From assembly GCA_034189725.1 (NCBI GenBank), contig JAXHUK010000128.1:1-20779 (forward strand): a DNA stretch of 20,779 nt. Reading direction: 5' to 3'. How positions within the stretch are numbered: position 1 is the first letter of the stretch; each line of letters begins with the position of its first letter. A program made the position numbers and the translations under genes. Origin of the DNA: JAXHUK01 sp034189725 (GTDB taxonomy: Bacteria; Chloroflexota; Dehalococcoidia; SZUA-161). This document shows, in pieces, positions 1 to 6,739 of the stretch. Under the pieces are notes generated by a model that saw only the letters and a list, made by a program, of their open reading frames with translations, made no database searches and had not been told where the DNA came from.

Positions 1-1085
1 TTTCCTGACGCTATGATCTGGCTGAAAACTTCGGTATGCGGGTCCAGGATTTGCAAGTTATCCGGGGCCTCTCCCAACTCCCCTCGTCGTGCAGCAACGG
101 CTAACTTGCTACCGATCTCGTCCAACAAATAGATCGCCCCACCCTCTGCCTCCATGATAACCACTGTCTTCTCTAAAACATCATCCAGGATAGTATCCAG
201 TTCCAGGGTATGGCTTACAGCTTTTGCAATCTCACTAAAAGCCGAGAGTTCCCGGGTCCTCTGCTGAACACGATCGTTTAATTCCACATTCCACAACGCC
301 AACTCCCGCCGAGAATCCTCGAGATCGCGAGTTCGCTCCTCTATTTTCTCGGCCATCTCATTAAACGAGCTACCGAGTATACCGATCTCATCCCGGCTCA
401 CATCATTCACTCGTGTAGAATACATTCCTCGAGAGATATCCAAAGCTGAAAACGATAGATTGCTGAGCCGACGAAGAACCACTCTCTGGACTAAAAACGA
501 AAGACCTCCCGCCATTGCCATAAAGGCAAGCACTGCAAAAAGAGCTATAAGTGTATTCTGCCACTGAATTTGATTGTCCAGAGCCGCCATATCCAGTCCA
601 ATGTCGATAACTCCCAGTATTTCCTCATCAGATGAATGACAACCATAGCATGCAGGCTCATTGAATATAGGAGCAATGGTATGAAGCTCTCTCATTCCCT
701 CTTCATCGATGATAAGCGTCATTTCGTTGCCTGTCTCTAACGCTTCAGCCACATTGACACGGATATCAGCATTGTGTGACACACGTCCTTCACCTGCGGA
801 GGCGTAATGCGCCTTGTTGGCAGAAAATATCGTCACATTATTGACCCAGTCTCCTTGAGCTACGCGTTCGATTCCCCGCACAATGTATTCCCGGTCTCCC
901 AGCAACATATCCTGCTCAAGCGATGTGTGCATAGCAGTATTCAGAGCCGCCGCCGATTGGTGAAACTGTTCCATAGTAGTTTCGCCTTGAAATCGCAACA
1001 TGAGAGCCGCCACGATACTACCAAACACAATAACGACAGCCAGTATCAATAGGGGTAACTTAAAATAGAGACTCACGTTCCGCAT
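1..1085 (-). CDS. Membrane sensor with heme-c motif, HAMP and GAF (partial, 3' end outside window)
   Basis: The frame is open from the ATG at 1085 to the window edge, giving 361 residues without a stop. A first TM segment (about residues 8-28) and a second (about 176-198) enclose an extracytoplasmic domain of about 145 residues. That domain carries one CYGCH motif (C146, C149, H150), which is the covalent heme c attachment site of c-type cytochromes. A HAMP-like region (about 199-250) and a coiled coil (about 250-290) follow, then the start of a GAF-like domain (from about 295). Family knowledge: Tll0287/DUF3365-like and related heme c sensor domains occur on histidine kinases and diguanylate cyclases. 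The output domain lies beyond base 1, so kinase versus cyclase cannot be decided. An in-frame TGA sits just upstream, so the ATG at 1085 is the first available start; no good Shine-Dalgarno is visible. It lies 129 bases downstream of the cytochrome-associated genes on the same strand, and could sense the redox state of their electron conduit (inference). Confidence 0.85.
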   Translation of the reverse strand, partial: MRNVSLYFKLPLLILAVVIVFGSIVAALMLRFQGETTMEQFHQSAAALNTAMHTSLEQDMLLGDREYIVRGIERVAQGDWVNNVTIFSANKAHYASAGEGRVSHNADIRVNVAEALETGNEMTLIIDEEGMRELHTIAPIFNEPACYGCHSSDEEILGVIDIGLDMAALDNQIQWQNTLIALFAVLAFMAMAGGLSFLVQRVVLRRLSNLSFSALDISRGMYSTRVNDVSRDEIGILGSSFNEMAEKIEERTRDLEDSRRELALWNVELNDRVQQRTRELSAFSEIAKAVSHTLELDTILDDVLEKTVVIMEAEGGAIYLLDEIGSKLAVAARRGELGEAPDNLQILDPHTEVFSQIIASG

Positions 1086-1214
1086 AGTAGTAAATCAATG
1101 AATACCAGCATTCAACCTCTGAGTTATCTTGTGCCCGAGGTCAACTCGAATCCAGACTTCAATTAAACTACCATCTGTATGATTTTTCGATTCGTACTAA
1201 ACTTATGACTGCTC

Positions 1215-2117
1215 CTAGTTGTGTAACCTTGTTCCACAACTAGGACAAAAACGTGGTGAGTCTTTTAGCTTATGCCCACACTCTGTACAATAATGAATAT
1301 TAGCGGGCTTTTTAGTGGGTTGGTGATGAGGAATAACGCCTTTCTCGCCTCTGTATGGCTTTCTCGTTAGCCAGTAGAACCCAACTCCAAGGACGAGCAC
1401 AACTGCAGCTACTGCAGTAACAATCACAGGCCAGCTAACAAGCCATCTATCGGTTACACCATTGGATCCAGCACCAATGACTATCGAGGGATCAGGGTTT
1501 TCCTTGGTATATGAAAGATTAAATGCAATCGATTGATTCCCCTCTATGCCTTCGTAGTGATAAATGTGCCTGTGAAACCCGAGGTCATTATCTGTCCATT
1601 CTTCCAATGGCTGAACCGACGGTGTTACGTGAAAATCAGTTGCCTCGAGAGGCTGTTGTACGAAAATCAATAAATCATCTATGGGGACCAATGTGGTATA
1701 TTCTTGATAGATCGTCTTATCTGGATATCCTTCAATAGAGTCATGATAGTATTCTACCCGATATATACCAGTAGTAACCTCGTAGCTTATCTCATCCCAA
1801 CCACTGATAGCAGATTCTGTACGCCTTGGCGGACCACCAGTGTATCCACCCCTGGCATCTATGGAACCAGCAGAATACATCTCGGCACCTGATGGGACAA
1901 GAAAGGTCACGGTTGTTGGCGGTAAAGATCCCTCTATCTGACCCTCTGTCATTACCAGAAGTCGAGGGTCATCATACTCGGGATAGAGCCATAGACTAAC
2001 GTCTTTGAAGCCTGCAGGCTCGGTTTGAGCTAACGCTGGTGTGGAGGTCAACCAGACTAGTACAACCGATACGGCTATTATAACAAGTCTAATATGTCCA
2101 AACTTGGACCCGGTCAT
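1215..2117 (-). CDS. Secreted/TM protein with C-terminal cytosolic zinc ribbon
   Basis: From the preferred ATG at 2117 the product is 300 aa. A signal peptide comes first (about residues 1-30, ending ALA-Q), then an extracytoplasmic beta-rich region of about 190 residues that I do not recognise. A TM segment follows (about 229-250), then a basic linker and a C-terminal Cys4 zinc ribbon (CTEC...CPSC, about 277-295). The open frame extends upstream to 2192, but the signal peptide fits the internal ATG. Even so, the start lies inside the 3' end of the FecR/NHL gene (stop at 2089), so the two overlap by about 29 bases and are probably translationally coupled. The zinc ribbon should lie on the cytoplasmic side. 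Pairing a surface domain with a cytosolic ribbon suggests a signalling or assembly role; function unknown. Confidence 0.8.
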   Translation of the reverse strand: MTGSKFGHIRLVIIAVSVVLVWLTSTPALAQTEPAGFKDVSLWLYPEYDDPRLLVMTEGQIEGSLPPTTVTFLVPSGAEMYSAGSIDARGGYTGGPPRRTESAISGWDEISYEVTTGIYRVEYYHDSIEGYPDKTIYQEYTTLVPIDDLLIFVQQPLEATDFHVTPSVQPLEEWTDNDLGFHRHIYHYEGIEGNQSIAFNLSYTKENPDPSIVIGAGSNGVTDRWLVSWPVIVTAVAAVVLVLGVGFYWLTRKPYRGEKGVIPHHQPTKKPANIHYCTECGHKLKDSPRFCPSCGTRLHN

Positions 2118-3987
2118 TCTCACGATCTGTAATGTAGATTCTACCATTGTCGTCAACCGCAATCCCGTTGGGATAATTTGCCTCACCAGCACCTATTCCA
2201 GAACCTCCAAAGGAAAATAATCTGGTGAACTGCTCTCCAACCTGGAAGACGATAACATGATGTCCAAAGGTGTCTACTACATGTAGCAAATCCTCTTCAT
2301 TTATGGCAAGGCCACGAGGTAATCCAGCATCAAGAGCACCCAGTTCTTCCCCTTCTGGACTAAATAGCCTGAGACGAAAATTATTGCTGTCGGCAACAAA
2401 TACTTTTCCAAGACTATCTACAGCCACTCCATTGGGAAACGACAACTCACCTACTCCTTCCCCTTTTTTCCCGAACTCCAGTTTAAGATTGCCATTGTAA
2501 TCAAATACCATAACTCGATGTTTATCGGAAGTGAACTCAGTAATGTAAAGGTCATCCCATTGATCGGTTCTTCTATCGAATGTAAGAGCTACAGGTGCCC
2601 AACTGGTCCCATCGAAATCTTCAGGAGTGAATTTACCAATGTAAGACCCTGTATAATCATACATATCGATACAATGTCGAGACCGATCAGAGACATAGAT
2701 CGTGGCAGTAGTTCTCTTCACATCTACGTAGATTGGTGACCTGGAGGCAACATCGCTTATAGCTGAATCCGGAGGAGCAAGAACACCGAGGCGAGTCCCC
2801 TCACCATCGAATACATACGTCCGTCGTAAACCACCTATCTCAGTGATATAAACAAATCTACCATACGGATCTATCGCAACGCCACGTGGCTTGAGAAATA
2901 TTACTTCAGGCTCACTATTCATATCCTCTGCTTGTTCAATACCCCAGATAGAAAAAAGGTATCTGGGCGAAGTTGGTGGTGGCGTAGGTTCCGCATCAAT
3001 TTCAGCGAGAGCCAACTCCGGTATCGAAGGTATCGCTAAAACAGGAGAGCGGACCAGGGTAATCCCCACATCCTCAAGTATCTGGTCTTGTACTATCGTC
3101 GATGTCGCAGTAATGCTCGGGAGAGTATACTCAGGAGGGGTTACTACTGGCATGTCAGATGCGGCTAATAGACTGTACACTGCAGATCCGGTATCGGGAT
3201 TCGATGAAATCAGAGACGTCCCTGAATACTCGATATCTGCTCGCCCCGCTTCAGACGCTGTCTGCAGTAACCTGAAGGCTGTAGTACGCAATTCTTCGTA
3301 CACCGCTGCTGCATCACCCTGATTCACATCATCAGGAAGTTGAGGTGTAAATACATATGAACCACCCTCCAAAGGAACCAGAGCAACAACAACCTTACCT
3401 TCAGTATTGACAACCAGGGTCTCCACCATCGTCTTGGGCTCACTGTCTAACCAGTTCGTATATTTCCCTTTGTCGACATCGCTCTCGAATACCGTATCCT
3501 GACCCTGTATTGCACCAGACGGAGTTATTACCCGAAATACCGATGATGCACTGGGAAGCTCAACTACTTCCGATAACACCTTGCCAGATGTGATTTTCAG
3601 CTCGATATTTGTTCTCCCACCCCCAATTATCCTCGTAACTTCATAAGAATCTTTTAGTTGCAACTGAGTAGGGCCTGTAATAAGAGTTCTGCTTCCCTCA
3701 AAGTAATGTATAGTCGCTATCGCATCATCGGCTACCCATATCCAATCCCCGGCGTTTACTTCCATCATATCGGTAGCTAACTGCCAAACACCCGTATCAA
3801 CACTCTGTGTCTGAACCTCACCATTCCTGATTTCGAGCGTGGCTGAATGCTGTGTCGTAGTCTTCCAGAGAAACAAAACAAGTACTATTCCAACTACAAT
3901 CACTAATGAGATTAACAGATATATTAATATAGGCCGAAGTCTAAGTCTTTCCTTATCCTGATTTCCAATATCGATAGTATCGTTCAT
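2089..3987 (-). CDS. Membrane-anchored FecR-like / NHL beta-propeller protein
   Basis: 632 aa. An Arg/Lys-rich N-terminus precedes one TM segment (about residues 19-41), so the bulk should lie outside the membrane. Residues about 50-200 resemble FecR-type beta domains (VNAGDWIWVADDAIATIHYF, then RVITPSG...), including a 'threshold/charge' pattern seen in extracytoplasmic FecR domains. After a Pro/Thr-rich linker (about 270-340) the C-terminal half (about 342-632) contains repeated NHL/six-bladed propeller units: LKPRGVAIDPYGRFVYITE, FPNGVAVDSLGKVFVADS, LPRGLAINEEDLLHVVDT and YPNGIAVDDNGRIYITDR. The start ATG lies three bases after the stop of the TPR gene, and there is little Shine-Dalgarno, so coupling is likely. 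NHL propellers usually mediate protein contacts; here one could act as a docking scaffold for the cytochromes (inference). Confidence 0.85.
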   Translation of the reverse strand: MNDTIDIGNQDKERLRLRPILIYLLISLVIVVGIVLVLFLWKTTTQHSATLEIRNGEVQTQSVDTGVWQLATDMMEVNAGDWIWVADDAIATIHYFEGSRTLITGPTQLQLKDSYEVTRIIGGGRTNIELKITSGKVLSEVVELPSASSVFRVITPSGAIQGQDTVFESDVDKGKYTNWLDSEPKTMVETLVVNTEGKVVVALVPLEGGSYVFTPQLPDDVNQGDAAAVYEELRTTAFRLLQTASEAGRADIEYSGTSLISSNPDTGSAVYSLLAASDMPVVTPPEYTLPSITATSTIVQDQILEDVGITLVRSPVLAIPSIPELALAEIDAEPTPPPTSPRYLFSIWGIEQAEDMNSEPEVIFLKPRGVAIDPYGRFVYITEIGGLRRTYVFDGEGTRLGVLAPPDSAISDVASRSPIYVDVKRTTATIYVSDRSRHCIDMYDYTGSYIGKFTPEDFDGTSWAPVALTFDRRTDQWDDLYITEFTSDKHRVMVFDYNGNLKLEFGKKGEGVGELSFPNGVAVDSLGKVFVADSNNFRLRLFSPEGEELGALDAGLPRGLAINEEDLLHVVDTFGHHVIVFQVGEQFTRLFSFGGSGIGAGEANYPNGIAVDDNGRIYITDRENDRVQVWTY

Positions 3988-3990
3988 ATC

Positions 3991-4905
3991 TTATACGCCC
4001 TTCAGTCGCTTGAGTCTGCCGCTGGCAACCATGTTTTCTGGCTCCAGTGCTATGACAGTTTCGTACACCTGTATAGCTGCTTCAACCTCATTTATTTCCT
4101 CATAGCTCAACGCCAATCCAAGCTGAGCCTCTACAAATGTGGGATCAATAGTTACAACCTGCTCTAAATCCTCTACAGCTTCAGCATAGAGACCAGAACA
4201 ATAGCCCACCATCGCTTCAGCATACAAGACTCCGTTATCATCACCTAGCTCTTCATAGCAAATTACCATCATCTCATAGGCTTCTTTGAAATTAAGTACA
4301 CGTCGAACAGCTTCTTTATAGTATTCTACTGCCTGCTCGTACTCCCCCATTTCTTGATATGCCCGTCCCAGCATGTAGCGAGAATCAGCATCACGATTAT
4401 CAGTGCTCACATTCTCATTCAGTGGCTCAATTGCATTTTCAGGCTGGCCTATCTCTATATAAATCACACCGAGATTGTACTGAACCGATTTCAATGTATC
4501 GTTCAATGCCTTCATAGGATTATCTTTATTAAGCTCAACTACCTTTAAATACGACTCCAGCGCATCCTCATAGTCCCCTTGTTTAACATATATGCTACCC
4601 AGCATCCACAGAGCCACCTCATCGTCTTCATTTTGCATCAGCACAGCTTCAATCTGCTCTATCGCTTTACCGTAGTCGCTTTCATAGACATAGTAATCCG
4701 CAAGCTCGAGTCTGAGATTGCTATTGAACGGGTTCTCACTAACGAGTTCCTCAAGACGTGTGATTTCCCTCTCCGCCACAGATTCTTCTTCATACTCCGA
4801 ACCGGTTAACGAAGAATAAAGATAGACCCCAATAGCCACTGCAATAACGATGATTACACCAATAATGCCTAGACTAATCGCCCTGTGTCGCCTGATTACA
4901 CTCAC
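3991..4905 (-). CDS. Membrane-anchored TPR protein
   Basis: 304 aa starting at GTG, with a good ribosome-binding site (GAGAGG, seven bases upstream). An N-terminal TM anchor (about residues 10-32) is followed by about seven tetratricopeptide repeats. Examples are ...ALWMLGSIYVKQGDYEDALE..., ...SVQYNLGVIYIEIGQPENAIE... and ...ADSRYMLGRAYQEMGEYEQAVE.... TPR proteins are protein-interaction scaffolds; several respiratory cytochrome assembly systems (for example the NrfG/CcmH type) use them. The gene is first in a tight run with the FecR/NHL gene (three-base gap) and the zinc-ribbon gene. A role in assembling or holding the multiheme cytochromes is an inference from context only; the fold assignment is secure. 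Confidence 0.88.
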   Translation of the reverse strand: MSVIRRHRAISLGIIGVIIVIAVAIGVYLYSSLTGSEYEEESVAEREITRLEELVSENPFNSNLRLELADYYVYESDYGKAIEQIEAVLMQNEDDEVALWMLGSIYVKQGDYEDALESYLKVVELNKDNPMKALNDTLKSVQYNLGVIYIEIGQPENAIEPLNENVSTDNRDADSRYMLGRAYQEMGEYEQAVEYYKEAVRRVLNFKEAYEMMVICYEELGDDNGVLYAEAMVGYCSGLYAEAVEDLEQVVTIDPTFVEAQLGLALSYEEINEVEAAIQVYETVIALEPENMVASGRLKRLKGV

Positions 4906-5013
4906 AATTAAACCTCTCTACTACTCCTGTTAGCTGTAGACACTACAAGATTGTATACTTACCTCGAGCATCTGCCTATCCCCCAAATGTCACGGCGTGA
5001 TGAGCGCGAGAGG

Positions 5014-5042
5014 ACTATAGCATCAATGACGGTACTACACAA
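5014..5042 (-). promoter_or_regulatory. Candidate sigma70 promoter for the TPR-NHL-zinc-ribbon run
   Basis: Read on the minus strand: TTGTGT (5037-5042), 17-base spacer, TATAGT (5014-5019). It lies about 110 bases upstream of the TPR GTG start. The -35 is weak, the spacing ideal. Confidence 0.45.
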
Positions 5043-5208
5043 TACCACTAATGAATCTGTAGAACTACTTAACTGATTGAAATTCACCCAAGACTGCTTC
5101 GTCTTTAACGTTCCCCTTGGTCATATATCTTATGTCGATATGCCCTCTTAATTAAAAGCAGCACATACTATATACAAAATAAAAACAACCTACAATTCCA
5201 TGATACAC

Positions 5209-5239
5209 GAATAGGCCTCTTTACTCAAGAGGCCTATTC
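5209..5239 (-). terminator. Perfect 13-bp hairpin downstream of the 15-heme gene
   Basis: Arms 5209-5221 and 5227-5239 (GAATAGGCCTCTT / AAGAGGCCTATTC) are perfectly complementary around a five-base loop. It begins about 35 bases after the stop at 5274. No run of T follows at once on either strand, so it may be an mRNA 3'-end stabiliser or an imperfect terminator. Confidence 0.6.
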
Positions 5240-5273
5240 ATCAGGTATCTGAAACTCTATTTATATCACGTTT

Positions 5274-6611
5274 TTATTGTGCCAGCGTATGGCAATCAAC
5301 ACAGTTTTCTCTATTCTCCAGCGTATGCGTTATTGGAGGAATTCCTCCGCTGGGAACCTCATGGCATGCATCGCATAGTGAATCACCATATTCAGCGTGA
5401 CTCGCTGGTAATTCGCCAATCTCTCCAGCATTGTGACACTTGTTACATGGGCTATGATCAGCGAACTCATGAGGCAGTAACGGAGGCATCCTGGCTCCCA
5501 ACTCGTGACAGACGAGACAGGTATTGTCAAACCTATCTTGGTGGCTAGCGGGCAACGCAACCAACTTTTCTGAGTGACATTCAGTACAGACTTCATGATC
5601 CTGCACTTTATGCATTATAGAAGGTGGGAAACCCTCCATTTCATCATGGCATACGCCACAGGTCGGGTTTGTCCGCCCATCATGGCTTGCTGGTAGCGGA
5701 TCCAACGCACCCTTGGCATGACACCCGATACATGCGCCTTTTCCTTCAGTGCTGTGTGCTATTACGGGAGGCACATCCCCAGCGCCCGCTTGATAATGGC
5801 AGGCTGAACAGGTCTCTCCTGTACGCCCAGCGTGAGTCGCCGGCAGTACAGCAAACGTCTCATTATGGCAAGAGGTGCAAACCTCACCCTTACTGTGAGA
5901 CTCTTTGGGAGCGAATACAGTAGCTGTATCATGACATCCCTGGCAGGTCGGGTCTCCACGACCATCGTGGCTCACAGGCAACGGCGCCATTGCATTTGCA
6001 GTATGACATTTCGAGCAAGCCGTAGCTTGCTGTAATCTATGCCCCACTGGAGGCAACATAGTCGTCTCTTCGTGACACATGATACACGTGTTTTCCGTAC
6101 GAGGGGAGTTCCCTTTATGGCTTGCAGGCAACACCACCAATGCCGCATCACCATGGCACCTGCCACAGTCTATACGACCTTCATAAGCGTGTGCCCCTTT
6201 CGGGGGTCCACCCGGATACTCAACGTGGCAACCCAGACACATATTGTTCGTGTACGTTTCGTGAGTAATCTGCACTGGCCATACACCATAACGCCCGTGG
6301 CATGTAAGACACAGCCCGAACTCCGGAGAGTGCGCCAGGTATGGCCCTACGCTCGTAGGGATTGGAGTCGGTTGAGCTATTGGTGTAGCTGTAGGTGTAA
6401 CTGTGGGTTCTGCTGTTGGTGTAACCGTCGGTTCCGCTGTTGGCATAACTGTCGGTTCTGCTGTAGGTGTAGCTGTCTTATCAACTGGAGGAGTGGGTTC
6501 GTGCCCATTTCCATCCCCTGTCGAGTCGCAACCAACGACAGGTACAAGAAGTAAGCCAAGTGCTACAAGCAGTAACAGGAATCTAAACATGTTGCTCCTT
6601 CTTTTCGACAT
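5274..6611 (-). CDS. 15-heme c-type cytochrome lipoprotein
   Basis: 445 aa from the ATG at 6611, which has an AAGGAGG ribosome-binding site. The open frame runs to 6671, but a promoter at 6670-6698 rules out the longer start. A lipoprotein signal ends VVGC (Cys28). A Pro/Thr/Glu linker (about residues 38-88) with eight-residue repeats (PTAEPTVT) leads to the heme domain. That domain has 15 CxxCH motifs (first C101-H105, last C437-H441). Hemes 3-15 follow a two-heme unit: CxxCH, about seven residues, LPASHxGR, then TCxxCH, about eight residues, PPxxxH. The conserved extra His in each unit is well placed as distal axial ligand, giving bis-His hemes. The anchor plus linker would hold a chain of closely spaced hemes off the membrane, suited to electron transfer through the cell envelope. 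The exact redox partner is unknown. A second ATG at 6590 also has a Shine-Dalgarno (AAGGAG). Confidence 0.93.
   Translation of the reverse strand: MSKRRSNMFRFLLLLVALGLLLVPVVGCDSTGDGNGHEPTPPVDKTATPTAEPTVMPTAEPTVTPTAEPTVTPTATPIAQPTPIPTSVGPYLAHSPEFGLCLTCHGRYGVWPVQITHETYTNNMCLGCHVEYPGGPPKGAHAYEGRIDCGRCHGDAALVVLPASHKGNSPRTENTCIMCHEETTMLPPVGHRLQQATACSKCHTANAMAPLPVSHDGRGDPTCQGCHDTATVFAPKESHSKGEVCTSCHNETFAVLPATHAGRTGETCSACHYQAGAGDVPPVIAHSTEGKGACIGCHAKGALDPLPASHDGRTNPTCGVCHDEMEGFPPSIMHKVQDHEVCTECHSEKLVALPASHQDRFDNTCLVCHELGARMPPLLPHEFADHSPCNKCHNAGEIGELPASHAEYGDSLCDACHEVPSGGIPPITHTLENRENCVDCHTLAQ
6378..6473 (-). repeat. Tandem 24-bp repeats encoding the PTAEPTVT linker
   Basis: About four imperfect 24-base units encode PTAEPTV(M/T) repeats in the lipoprotein linker. 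Third-base differences show some divergence. Length variation between strains would change the reach of the heme domain. Confidence 0.75.
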
Positions 6612-6669
6612 GCCTGTCTTCCCTCCTTGCTTTAATCTCCGCTTTCGCCACATGACTGCCGCCTCACAC

Positions 6670-6698
6670 ATTGTACCCCGTTACTTAACAAAAATCAA
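6670..6698 (-). promoter_or_regulatory. Strong sigma70-type promoter of the 15-heme gene
   Basis: Minus strand: TTGATT (6693-6698), 17-base spacer, TACAAT (6670-6675), giving a leader of about 50 bases to the ATG at 6611. It overlaps candidate operator repeats at 6685-6712. Confidence 0.7.
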
Positions 6699-6712
6699 CT
6701 CTTGTTAACAAA
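6685..6712 (-). promoter_or_regulatory. Candidate operator: two TTTGTTAA direct repeats 20 bp apart
   Basis: On the minus strand TTTGTTAA occurs at 6705-6712 and 6685-6692, two helical turns apart and flanking the -35. The upstream copy is also part of the palindrome TTGTTAACAA (6702-6711). Such an arrangement suits a regulator binding on one face; the regulator is not identified. Confidence 0.35.
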
Positions 6713-6739
6713 TTGTAACCATCATGTAAAGGGGAACTT

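Larger units (their letters stand above)
4906..5273. other. Intergenic region, 368 bases
   Basis: No credible open frame. It holds the hairpin at 5209-5239 beyond the 15-heme gene, an AT-rich stretch (about 5100-5208), the candidate promoter at 5014-5042 and the GAGAGG ribosome-binding site just before the TPR gene. I see nothing else in it. Confidence 0.7.

Noticed and set aside
6378..6473. Possible CRISPR array
   Set aside because: The repeats are contiguous without spacers and encode a linker in frame.
6039..6554. 171-aa plus-strand open frame opposite the 15-heme gene
   Set aside because: Cys/Arg-rich translation is the antisense shadow of the CxxCH repeats; no ribosome-binding site.
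6612..6671. Longer start (ATG at 6671) for the 15-heme cytochrome
   Set aside because: It would overlap the -10 box, lacks a ribosome-binding site, and would put 20 residues before the lipoprotein signal.
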